Source of the DNA: Aromatoleum diolicum
Lineage (GTDB): Bacteria > Pseudomonadota > Gammaproteobacteria > Burkholderiales > Rhodocyclaceae
Length of the DNA stretch: 40,822 nt
Assembly: GCF_012910955.1 (NCBI RefSeq)
Contig: NZ_WTVQ01000046.1
Coordinates: forward strand, 1 to 40,822
Reading direction: 5' to 3'
Shown here: piece by piece, positions 8,479 to 15,486 of the stretch
Numbering within the stretch: position 1 is the first letter of the stretch
Layout of the letters: every line of letters starts with the position of its first letter
The notes under the pieces: model-generated
The model's input: the letters and a program-made list of their open reading frames with translations, nothing else
The model's database searches: none
What the model was told of the DNA's origin: nothing
Made by a program: the position numbers and the translations under genes

Positions 8479-9366
8479 ATGCAATCCCTCTGGATGATCG
8501 TCGCCAGCCTGCTCTTCGCCTGCATGGGCGTGTGCGTCAAGCTCGGCGCAGGCACCTTCTCAACCGGGGAACTGGTGTTCTACCGAGGCTTGGTCGGCCT
8601 GTTCATCGTCGCGCTGATCGCGCGCATCCACGGCCTATCGCTCTACACACCCCACTGGCGGTTGCAGTTGACACGTGCCCTGGCCGGCTCGACGGCGCTG
8701 ATATGCTATTTCTATGCAATCGCTTCGCTGCCGCTTGCGACCGCCGTCACGCTCAACTACACGTCGCCCATTTTTGTCACGCTGTTGCTCGCCCTGTGGT
8801 TCCGCGAGCGATTGCGCGGCCCGGTACTGGCTTCCGTCGCGCTGGGTTTCGTCGGCGTGATCCTGCTGCTCAAGCCCACGCTGCAGGCGAACCAGTGGCT
8901 GGGCGCCTGCGCCGGCCTGAGCTCCGGGCTGGTCGCAAGCATCGCATACATCAACGTGCGCGAACTCGGTCGTGCGGGCGAACCGGAAGCGCGCACCGTG
9001 CTGTGGTTCTCCGCCGTCACGACCGTGCTCGGCATCCCGTGGGCGCTATCCGGCGATCTGCAGACCATCGACCTGCCGGGCGGCGCGGCACTGGCCGGCG
9101 TCGGCCTGTTCGGCGCATTGGCACAGCTTGCGATGACGCGGGCCTATCGCTTCGGCAAGACAATTGTCGCGGCCCACCTCGCCTACACGACCGTGATCTT
9201 TTCCAGCCTGTTCGGCATGCTCTTGTGGGACGAGGTGCTGCCGCTCGGTGCATGGATCGCCATCGTGCTGATCATCGCCAGCGGTGCCGCGGTTTCGCTC
9301 GCATCCCGGCAGCCGCCACAGCCCGTCCCTGGCGCTACGGCGACCGAGGGCGGACGCCATGATTGA
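8479..9366 (+). CDS. EamA (DMT superfamily) transporter
   Basis: A 295-residue inner-membrane protein with about ten helices in two EamA repeats. The first repeat begins with LLFACMGVCVKLGA and includes FYRGLVGLF; the second ends in a conserved GxxLWxE-like block, FGMLLWDEVLPLGAW. I chose the ATG at 8479 since the open frame before it encodes a proline-rich stretch unlike a membrane protein. It resembles RhaT/YdcZ-type exporters of small metabolites; substrate unknown. It diverges from glpKD and is followed by a SpoIIAA-like gene whose own promoter overlaps this gene's stop codon, so the downstream pair need not depend on it. Confidence 0.87.
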   Translation: MQSLWMIVASLLFACMGVCVKLGAGTFSTGELVFYRGLVGLFIVALIARIHGLSLYTPHWRLQLTRALAGSTALICYFYAIASLPLATAVTLNYTSPIFVTLLLALWFRERLRGPVLASVALGFVGVILLLKPTLQANQWLGACAGLSSGLVASIAYINVRELGRAGEPEARTVLWFSAVTTVLGIPWALSGDLQTIDLPGGAALAGVGLFGALAQLAMTRAYRFGKTIVAAHLAYTTVIFSSLFGMLLWDEVLPLGAWIAIVLIIASGAAVSLASRQPPQPVPGATATEGGRHD

Positions 9367-9396
9367 ACCGGCCATCGGCGGGGACTATAGTAGTCC
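9363..9396 (+). promoter_or_regulatory. Sigma-70 promoter with a palindrome over the -10 box
   Basis: TTGAAC (9363-9368), 17 bases, then TATAGT (9386-9391) form a good vegetative promoter (4/6 and 5/6). The -10 lies inside a perfect dyad, GGACTA (9382-9387) - TAG - TAGTCC (9391-9396), which would suit a repressor operator. It should drive the SpoIIAA-like/sulfurtransferase pair, whose first ATG is 36 bases downstream of the -10. Confidence 0.6.
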
Positions 9397-9426
9397 GCAT
9401 CATCCAGTCGCCATGCGGAGGAAGTC

Positions 9427-9789
9427 ATGATCACAACGGACCATCGCCTCAATCTGGTCGCCGTTGCCGTTTTCGGCGAATTCACGCTCGCGGACTACAA
9501 GGAGTTCGAGGAACTGGTCAATTACAAGGTCCAGTTCGAAGGCCCGGTGAATCTGCTCTTCGACCTGCGCCAGATGGCCGGCTTCACGCTTGACGTCGCG
9601 TGGGAGGAAATCAAGTTCTCGCGCCAGCACGCGCACGACTTCGGCCGCATCGCCGTACTGACCCAGGACCAGTGGCTCACGTGGAGCGCCTGGATCTCGC
9701 AGATCTTCGTCGACGCCGACGTGCTGGTCTTCGACGACGAAACCGAAGCACGCTCCTGGCTTGAAGCCACCGAGGAGCCCGCCCAGTGA
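9427..9789 (+). CDS. SpoIIAA-like (STAS-fold) protein
   Basis: A 120-residue cytoplasmic protein of the SpoIIAA-like family (Pfam 'SpoIIAA-like', CRAL-TRIO/STAS-related). It shows the expected pattern: an N-terminal strand ending in FGEFTLADY, a central LLFDLRQMAGF strand, WEEIKFSRQH and the C-terminal ARSWLE helix. It has no kinase partner and no visible phosphoacceptor serine motif of anti-sigma antagonists, so a sporulation-type role is not implied. GGAGG precedes the ATG by 5 bases. The next gene starts within its stop codon, so it is coupled to a sulfurtransferase. Function unknown. Confidence 0.75.
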   Translation: MITTDHRLNLVAVAVFGEFTLADYKEFEELVNYKVQFEGPVNLLFDLRQMAGFTLDVAWEEIKFSRQHAHDFGRIAVLTQDQWLTWSAWISQIFVDADVLVFDDETEARSWLEATEEPAQ

Positions 9790-10649
9790 GCGCTGCGGCC
9801 TCCTACGCCACGCTGATCGGCGCGCAGGAACTCGCCCAGCACCTGGACGACCCGGACTGGGTGATCTTCGATTGCCGTCATGATCTCGCCAACGGCGACT
9901 TCGGCCGTGATGTCTACGCGCGCGCGCATCTTCCGGGAGCACGCTTCCTGCATCTGGACGAAGACCTGTCCGGCCCGATGACGGGCACCAACGGTCGCCA
10001 CCCGCTGCCTGATCCGGTCGCCTTGGCCCAACGTCTGGCCCGGGCGGGCGTCGGCAACGACACGCAGGTGATCGCCTACGACGACGCCGGCGGAATGTTC
10101 GCTGCACGCCTGTGGTGGCTGCTGCGCTGGCTCGGACATCACCGCGTTGCCGTGCTCGACGGCGGGCTGATCGCATGGTGCGAAGCCGCCCAGGCGCTCA
10201 CTGCCGAAGTCCCCAGGGCCACGCCGGCAACGTTTACGGTGGCGCTGCAACCGGGCGTCGTCAACGCCTCCTACGTGCTCGACCACCTTGGCAGACCGGA
10301 CATGCTGCTAGTCGACGCGCGCAGCCCTGATCGCTATCGCGGCGAAAACGAAACCCTGGACCCGGTTGGCGGACACATTCCGGGTGCGATCAACCGCTTC
10401 TTCCGTGACAACCTCGGCGCCCATGGCCGTTTCAAGCAGGCGTCGGTGCTGCGCGAGGAATTCGGCACCTTGCTCAAGGGTAGCGACGCCCGGCGCGTCG
10501 TGCACCAGTGCGGCTCGGGCGTCACCGCCTGCCACAACCTGCTCGCGATGGAATCAGCGGGCCTGACCGGTTCGCGGCTGTATGCGGGATCGTGGAGCGA
10601 ATGGTGCGCCGACCCCGCCCGACCGATCGCAACGGGGCCCGGCAGCTGA
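9786..10649 (+). CDS. sseA: Two-domain sulfurtransferase (3-mercaptopyruvate type)
   Basis: A 287-residue protein of two rhodanese domains. The first (about 10-140) is inactive; the second ends in the active loop with catalytic C242, CGSGVTA. That loop is the signature of 3-mercaptopyruvate sulfurtransferases rather than the CRKGVT of thiosulfate-specific enzymes, although the two activities overlap. The reaction moves sulfane sulfur to a thiol or cyanide. No signal peptide is seen, so it should be cytoplasmic. The GTG at 9786 overlaps the preceding stop (GTGA). Co-expression with a SpoIIAA-like protein is evident from the overlap; the meaning is unknown. Confidence 0.88.
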   Translation: MSAAASYATLIGAQELAQHLDDPDWVIFDCRHDLANGDFGRDVYARAHLPGARFLHLDEDLSGPMTGTNGRHPLPDPVALAQRLARAGVGNDTQVIAYDDAGGMFAARLWWLLRWLGHHRVAVLDGGLIAWCEAAQALTAEVPRATPATFTVALQPGVVNASYVLDHLGRPDMLLVDARSPDRYRGENETLDPVGGHIPGAINRFFRDNLGAHGRFKQASVLREEFGTLLKGSDARRVVHQCGSGVTACHNLLAMESAGLTGSRLYAGSWSEWCADPARPIATGPGS

Positions 10650-10655
10650 GTATTC

Positions 10656-10676
10656 AGGCCCGGGTGATCCGGGCCT
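10656..10676. terminator. Hairpin between convergent sseA and murI
   Basis: AGGCCCGG (10656-10663), loop GTGAT, CCGGGCCT (10669-10676) is a perfect 8-bp GC-rich stem in the 40-base gap between two convergent genes. It lacks a U-tract, so it may act with Rho or as an mRNA end stabiliser for both strands. Confidence 0.6.
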
Positions 10677-10689
10677 CATGTCCCGCGCC

Positions 10690-11493
10690 TTACCACTCCA
10701 CCTTCTCGACCGCCCCCAGCGAGCGCCCCAGAAAGCGTTCGCCGATAGTCTGGAAGCGCAACGGCACATCGGTCACGACGAAACGATATCCCGCCGGCCC
10801 TGCATGGCTGCTGGCAATGCCGAGCGCGTGGAGTTTGGCCGCGGCAAGCTCGGCGGTAGTGATCGCCGAATCGACCAGACGCACCCCCGGCCCGAGCACC
10901 TCGCGCAACAGCGGCTTCAGCAGGGGATAGTGGGTACAGCCCAGCACCAGACTGTCGACCTCTTCGGCCAGCACCGGCTTCAAGTACTCCTGCGCGGTGA
11001 GCCGGGTCACCGGATGATCCAGCCAGCCCTCCTCGACCAGCGGCACGAACAGCGGGCACGCCTGCGAATACACCCGCACCCCGGGATCGAGCGCATGGAT
11101 GCGACGGGCATAGGCATTGCTGTTGACGGTGGTCGGCGTACCGATCACTCCGATGCTGCGACTGCGCGACTCGGCCACGGCCGCGCGGGCTCCGGCCTCA
11201 ATCACATCCAGCACCGGGATATCGCCCGCGCGCTGACGCACCACATCCGCTGCGACCGCTGCCATCGTATTGCACGCCACGATCAGCATCTTGACGTTTT
11301 GCTGCAGCAGGAAGTCGGTGATCTGCGCGGTGAAGTGTTCGATCGTCGCCACCGACTTGATGCCGTACGGCACCCGCGCGGTGTCGCCGAAATACACGAT
11401 GCGCTCGAGCGGCAGGCGTTCCATCAGCGCGCGCACGACGGTCAGCCCGCCAATGCCGGAATCGAATACGCCTATGGGTCGGGTGGAATCCAC
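10690..11493 (-). CDS. murI: Glutamate racemase
   Basis: A 267-residue cytoplasmic enzyme making D-glutamate for peptidoglycan. The two catalytic cysteines are C74 in VACNTMAA and C186 in LGCTHYPLL, and the N-terminal FDSGIGGLTVVRAL motif is intact. The start is a GTG at 11493. It follows queG on the same strand with a 45-base gap, so they are probably co-transcribed. Length is normal for the family (about 265-285). Confidence 0.96.
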   Translation of the reverse strand: MDSTRPIGVFDSGIGGLTVVRALMERLPLERIVYFGDTARVPYGIKSVATIEHFTAQITDFLLQQNVKMLIVACNTMAAVAADVVRQRAGDIPVLDVIEAGARAAVAESRSRSIGVIGTPTTVNSNAYARRIHALDPGVRVYSQACPLFVPLVEEGWLDHPVTRLTAQEYLKPVLAEEVDSLVLGCTHYPLLKPLLREVLGPGVRLVDSAITTAELAAAKLHALGIASSHAGPAGYRFVVTDVPLRFQTIGERFLGRSLGAVEKVEW

Positions 11494-11538
11494 GTAGGGA
11501 ACCTGAGTCGGGAGAGAACGCGCAATTTTAACGCAAGC

Positions 11539-12636
11539 TCAGGCAGCCCGCGCCCGATGTCGCGCGAGCGCCCAGGCGACGTGCTCGCGCACCAACTCCG
11601 ACGGATCCTCGGCACGCCCCTGGAGCGCCGCGATGACTTCCTGCGTACCCGGCGCGTTACCCAGCGCCACCGCGAGATTGCGTGACCAGCATGCGAAACC
11701 GATGCGATAGATCGCGCTGCCCGCCATGCGCTCCAGAAATTCGCTTTCGGACCACGCAAAAAGTTCGGTCAGACGCGCCGCATCCAGCCCGTGGCGCGGC
11801 GCGAAATCCGCCTCGGCGCCGAGTTGGGCGAAACGGTTCCACGGGCACACCAGCTGGCAGTCGTCGCACCCGTAGATCCGGTTGCCGATCAGCGGCCGCA
11901 GTTCCTCGGGGATCGCCCCCTTCAATTCGATTGTCAGATACGAGATGCAGCGGCGTGCATCGACCCGATACGGCGCCACGATCGCGCCCGTCGGGCAGGC
12001 GTCGAGACAGGCGCGGCAGGTGCCGCAATGCGCCTCCTCGGGTGCATCGACCGGCAAGGGCAGATCCGTGAAGATCTCGCCGAGAAAGTAATACGAGCCA
12101 GCGGTACGATTCAGCAGCAGCGTGTGCTTGCCGCGCCAGCCCAGTCCGGCCCGGCTCGCGAGTTCAACCTCCAGCACCGGCGCCGAATCGACGAACACGC
12201 GAAAACCGTGCGGCGCCTCGGCGGCAATGCGTTCGGCGAGTTTTTGCAGGCGGCTGCGCATCAGCTTGTGATAGTCACGCCCCAGCGCGTAGCGCGAGAT
12301 GTACGCCCGGCCCGTGTCGCCGAGGGCCGTCCGCGCATCGGCCGCCTGCGGCCAATAGTTCATGCGCACGCTGACGACCCGCAGCGTGCCGGGCACGAGT
12401 TCCGCCGGACGCGCGCGCTTCATGCCGTGGCGCGCCATATAATCCATCTCGCCGTGAAAACCGCTGGCGAGCCAGGCCTCAAGGCCCGGTTCGGCGCCGG
12501 AAAGATCGACGCCGGACACGGCGAGCGCCGCGAAACCGAGTTCCCTGGCCCACCCTTTCATCCGCTCGACGAGTTCCGTCAGCGACGCGTCGGACGCAGC
12601 ATCCGCAGAGATATCCTGATGATTCAAGTTCTTCAC
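11539..12636 (-). CDS. queG: Epoxyqueuosine reductase
   Basis: A cobalamin-dependent iron-sulfur enzyme that reduces epoxyqueuosine to queuosine in tRNA, of about 365 residues. The two ferredoxin-type [4Fe-4S] motifs are visible: CGTCRACLDACPTG and CDDCQLVCPWN. The N-terminal part has FHGEMDYMARH, typical of QueG, and the C-terminus reads as a HEAT-like helical repeat (REHVAWALARH). The start is uncertain: GTG at 12636 (used), TTG at 12627 with a weak GAAG before it, or ATG at 12561, which would be short. The first two overlap the divergent tsaE by 18 or 9 bases. It is upstream of murI. Confidence 0.93.
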   Translation of the reverse strand: MKNLNHQDISADAASDASLTELVERMKGWARELGFAALAVSGVDLSGAEPGLEAWLASGFHGEMDYMARHGMKRARPAELVPGTLRVVSVRMNYWPQAADARTALGDTGRAYISRYALGRDYHKLMRSRLQKLAERIAAEAPHGFRVFVDSAPVLEVELASRAGLGWRGKHTLLLNRTAGSYYFLGEIFTDLPLPVDAPEEAHCGTCRACLDACPTGAIVAPYRVDARRCISYLTIELKGAIPEELRPLIGNRIYGCDDCQLVCPWNRFAQLGAEADFAPRHGLDAARLTELFAWSESEFLERMAGSAIYRIGFACWSRNLAVALGNAPGTQEVIAALQGRAEDPSELVREHVAWALARHRARAA

Positions 12637-13134
12637 CCGGCAGATGATAGCGGCAGCCGGTTTGCCGCGCACCTCGACGACGAACGCGACACCGAAGCGG
12701 CCGGCGCGGCACTGGCTGCAACGCTGCACGCAGGACTGGTGATCTACCTGCGCGGCGACCTCGGCGCCGGCAAGACGACCCTCGTACGCGGGGCGCTGCG
12801 CGCACTTGGTCACGTCGGCAAAGTGAAAAGTCCCACCTACACCTTGATTGAACCTTATATTGTTTCTAGATTAAACTTATATCACTTTGATTTTTATCGC
12901 TTCGCAGTCCCAGAAGAATATCTGGAAGCAGGGCTGGATGAATACTTCGCCGGAAACGGGGTGTGCCTGGTGGAATGGCCTGACAAGGCCATCCCCTATA
13001 TCGCGGCACCGGATCTCGAAGTGTGCCTTACCGTATCCGGTCCGGGCCGGCGCCTGGAGGCGTCTGCACTGACGGAGGCAGGACGGACATGCATAAGCAA
13101 ACTGGATTCGGAGCTGAACCGGAAGCCCTCATGA
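12619..13134 (+). CDS. tsaE: tRNA threonylcarbamoyladenosine biosynthesis ATPase
   Basis: A 171-residue P-loop ATPase that works with TsaB and TsaD to make t6A37 in tRNAs. The Walker A motif GDLGAGKTT is at about 46-54, followed by the family block KSPTYTLIEPY (70-80), HFDFYR (89-94) and LVEWPDK. The ATG at 12619 gives a leader of usual length. The 3' end overlaps amiC by 4 bases (ATGA), the arrangement seen in many proteobacteria. Codons 75-94 (12841-12900) are strikingly AT-rich, with TTA twice and AGA, although the protein sequence there is normal for the family; see the separate finding. Confidence 0.95.
   Translation: MIQVLHPADDSGSRFAAHLDDERDTEAAGAALAATLHAGLVIYLRGDLGAGKTTLVRGALRALGHVGKVKSPTYTLIEPYIVSRLNLYHFDFYRFAVPEEYLEAGLDEYFAGNGVCLVEWPDKAIPYIAAPDLEVCLTVSGPGRRLEASALTEAGRTCISKLDSELNRKPS
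12844..12872 (+). promoter_or_regulatory. Possible internal promoter in tsaE
   Basis: TTGATT (12844-12849) and TAGATT (12867-12872) are 17 bases apart, each 4/6 to consensus, inside the AT-rich patch of tsaE. If used, it would serve amiC, which starts 259 bases on. The match may simply reflect low GC, so confidence is low. Confidence 0.25.
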
Positions 13135-14459
13135 GCGCGACACCTGGCATCGGCCGGCGCGACTTGCTCAAGTTCGCCGGCGCTACTCTTGCACTGCTCG
13201 TCAGCCCGGTGGGCATGGCCGCGACCACTGTGCTCGCGGTGCGCGTGTGGCCCGCCGCCGATTACACGCGGATCACCCTCGAAGGTACGTCACAGCTCAA
13301 GTTCAGCCACCTGCTCGTCACCGACCCTCATCGCCTCGTCGTCGACCTCGAAGGCGTCGAATTCGATAGCGTGCTGCAATCGCTGCCGTCGAAGGTGCTC
13401 GAGTCCGACCCCTACATCAAGCTGATCCGCGCCGGCCGCAACCGCCCGGGCGTCGTGCGCCTGGTTGTCGAATTGAAGAGCGAGATCAACCCCCAGTTGT
13501 TCCCGCTGGAGCCGGTCGGCAACTACGGGCACCGCCTGGTACTCGACCTCTACCCGACGAACCCGGTCGACCCGCTGCTCGCGCTGATCGAGAAATCCTC
13601 GCCGTTGGACGCCGCCGCCGGCGAAACCGCTACCGACCGCGGCACCAGCGATGCATCCTCCGCGATCGCGCGTCCGGAACCGCGCCCCGATGCGCAGGAC
13701 CAGCCAGGGCGCGCGAAACGCCCCAACCGCCCTGCCGCGAACCGTCTCGTCACCATCGTGCTCGACCCCGGCCACGGCGGCGAAGATCCGGGCGCCGTCG
13801 GCGCTCGCGGCAGCTACGAAAAAAACGTGACCCTGTCGATCGCACGTCGCCTGAAGCAGAAAATCGATGCCGAACCGAGCATGCGTGCGGTACTGACGCG
13901 CGACGGCGACTACTTCGTGCCCCTGCAACAGCGCGTCACGCGCGCCCGTCGTGTGCAGTCCGACCTGTTCGTGTCGATCCATGCCGACGCCTTCGTGCGC
14001 CCCGACGCCCGTGGCAGTTCGGTGTTCGTCCTCTCCGAGAGCGGCGCATCCAGTTCGGCCGCACGCTGGCTTGCACAGAAGGAAAACAACGCCGACCTCA
14101 TCGGTGGCGTCAATCTCGCCAAGCAGGACGGTCACCTCGCGCGTACGCTGCTCGATCTGTCGCAAACCGCGACGATCAACGACAGTCTCAAGCTCGGCAA
14201 GGCCGTGCTCAATGAACTGGGCGACATCAACACGCTGCACAAGGCGCATGTCGAACAGGCCGGATTTGCCGTACTCAAGGCGCCGGACATTCCGTCGATC
14301 CTCGTCGAGACTGCCTTCATCAGCAATCCCGAGGAAGAGCAACGCCTCAACGACGACGCCTACCAGGACAAAATGGCCAACGCGATCATGCGAGGGCTGC
14401 GACGCTACTTCAAGGACAACCCGCCGCTCGGCCGCACCAAGGTCGCCCAGCTCGACTGA
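13131..14459 (+). CDS. amiC: N-acetylmuramoyl-L-alanine amidase, Tat-exported
   Basis: A 442-residue periplasmic zinc amidase that cleaves septal peptidoglycan during cell separation. The N-terminus carries a twin-arginine signal, GRRDLLKFAG (R9, R10), followed by a hydrophobic stretch to about residue 31, as in E. coli AmiC. An AMIN localisation domain follows (about 32-135), then an acidic/proline linker and the amidase_3 domain (about 205-435) with zinc ligands in DPGHGGEDPG, SYEKN and SIHADAF and the catalytic Glu in LVETAFISN. The ATG at 13131 overlaps the tsaE stop; an in-frame ATG at 13089 is less likely. No LysM repeats are seen. Confidence 0.93.
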   Translation: MSATPGIGRRDLLKFAGATLALLVSPVGMAATTVLAVRVWPAADYTRITLEGTSQLKFSHLLVTDPHRLVVDLEGVEFDSVLQSLPSKVLESDPYIKLIRAGRNRPGVVRLVVELKSEINPQLFPLEPVGNYGHRLVLDLYPTNPVDPLLALIEKSSPLDAAAGETATDRGTSDASSAIARPEPRPDAQDQPGRAKRPNRPAANRLVTIVLDPGHGGEDPGAVGARGSYEKNVTLSIARRLKQKIDAEPSMRAVLTRDGDYFVPLQQRVTRARRVQSDLFVSIHADAFVRPDARGSSVFVLSESGASSSAARWLAQKENNADLIGGVNLAKQDGHLARTLLDLSQTATINDSLKLGKAVLNELGDINTLHKAHVEQAGFAVLKAPDIPSILVETAFISNPEEEQRLNDDAYQDKMANAIMRGLRRYFKDNPPLGRTKVAQLD

Positions 14460-14496
14460 TCCACGGCGCGAACGCCCAGAGGCACTCCGTTGCCGT

Positions 14497-14502
14497 TATA
14501 AT
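14497..14502 (+). promoter_or_regulatory. Consensus -10 box upstream of ribF
   Basis: A perfect TATAAT lies 22 bases before the ribF ATG in the 64-base gap after amiC. No recognisable -35 stands 16-18 bases upstream, so use as a promoter is uncertain, and a transcript from it would have a very short leader. Confidence 0.3.
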
Positions 14503-14523
14503 TGCCGCTTTTTTCAGGCGGTT

Positions 14524-15462
14524 ATGCAGGTTTTTCGCGGGATTCCCGAGCACGCCGCACACACCTCGGTCCTCACCATCGGCAACTTCGACGGGGTGCA
14601 CCGCGGCCATCAGGCCTTGCTCCAGATGCTCACCGACACCGCGCGCGCTCTGGCGCTGCCAGCGGTGGTGCTGACGTTCGAGCCGCATCCTCGCGAATAC
14701 TTCGCGCCCGCCGACGCGCCGGCCCGCCTCGCCTCGCTGCGCGAAAAGCTGCTGCTGCTCGCCGCGAGTGGCGTGGACCGGGTATACGTGTGCCGCTTCA
14801 ATGCGCGTTTCGCCGCGCTCACCGCAGACCAGTTCATCGACGACATCCTGGTGCGCGGACTCGGTGTCCGCCATCTGATCATCGGTGACGATTTCCGCTT
14901 CGGCGCCAGACGTCAGGGTGACTTCTCACTGCTCAAGGCACGCGGCGCGAGTCAGGACTTCGTCGTCGAAGCGATGCACACGCTCGACGTCGCCGGCGAG
15001 CGCGCGTCCAGTTCCGCTGTTCGCGAAGCCCTTGCCGACGGCGACCTCGCCCACGCCGCACGTCTGCTCGGACGCCCCTACAGTATTGCCGGGCGCGTGA
15101 TCCGCGGCGACCAGATCGGCCGCAAGCTCGGCTACCCGACCGCCAACATCCAGATGAAGCACCGCCGCCCTGCGCTATCCGGCGTATTTGCGGTCAGCGT
15201 CGAAGGCCTCGCCGACACGCCCGTTGCCGGCGTCGCCAACATCGGCGTGCGCCCCTCGGTGACCAGCGCGGGAAAGACCACGCTCGAAGTTCATCTGTTC
15301 GACTGGAACCGCGACTGCTACGACGCGCATCTGCGTGTGCATTTCCTCAACAAGCTGCGCGACGAAATGAAGTTTGGTTCGCTCGACGCCCTCACCGCCC
15401 AGATTAGCCGGGATGCGGATCAAGCCCGCGCCTGGTTTGCAGACAACCCCATTCGCTCCTGA
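14524..15462 (+). CDS. ribF: Bifunctional riboflavin kinase / FAD synthetase
   Basis: A 312-residue cytoplasmic enzyme that converts riboflavin to FMN and FMN to FAD. The N-terminal adenylyltransferase domain has the nucleotide-binding GNFDGVHRGH motif (HRGH 26-29) and the conserved LIIGDDFRFG and SSSAVREAL blocks. The C-terminal flavokinase domain has GDQIGRKLGYPTANI and NIGVRPSV. It begins the ribF-ileS-lspA-fkpB-ispH run, a common proteobacterial order. The ATG at 14524 matches the usual N-terminus. Confidence 0.96.
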   Translation: MQVFRGIPEHAAHTSVLTIGNFDGVHRGHQALLQMLTDTARALALPAVVLTFEPHPREYFAPADAPARLASLREKLLLLAASGVDRVYVCRFNARFAALTADQFIDDILVRGLGVRHLIIGDDFRFGARRQGDFSLLKARGASQDFVVEAMHTLDVAGERASSSAVREALADGDLAHAARLLGRPYSIAGRVIRGDQIGRKLGYPTANIQMKHRRPALSGVFAVSVEGLADTPVAGVANIGVRPSVTSAGKTTLEVHLFDWNRDCYDAHLRVHFLNKLRDEMKFGSLDALTAQISRDADQARAWFADNPIRS

Positions 15463-15486
15463 TTGCCCCTGAGGCCGGAAACCACC

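Noticed and set aside
7737-9362. Open frame on the plus strand across glpK and the EamA gene
   Set aside because: It overlaps two well-supported genes on different strands and frames and has no family features.
9427-9789. SpoIIAA-like protein as part of an anti-sigma switch
   Set aside because: No anti-sigma kinase or sigma factor adjoins it, and the phosphoserine motif is not evident.
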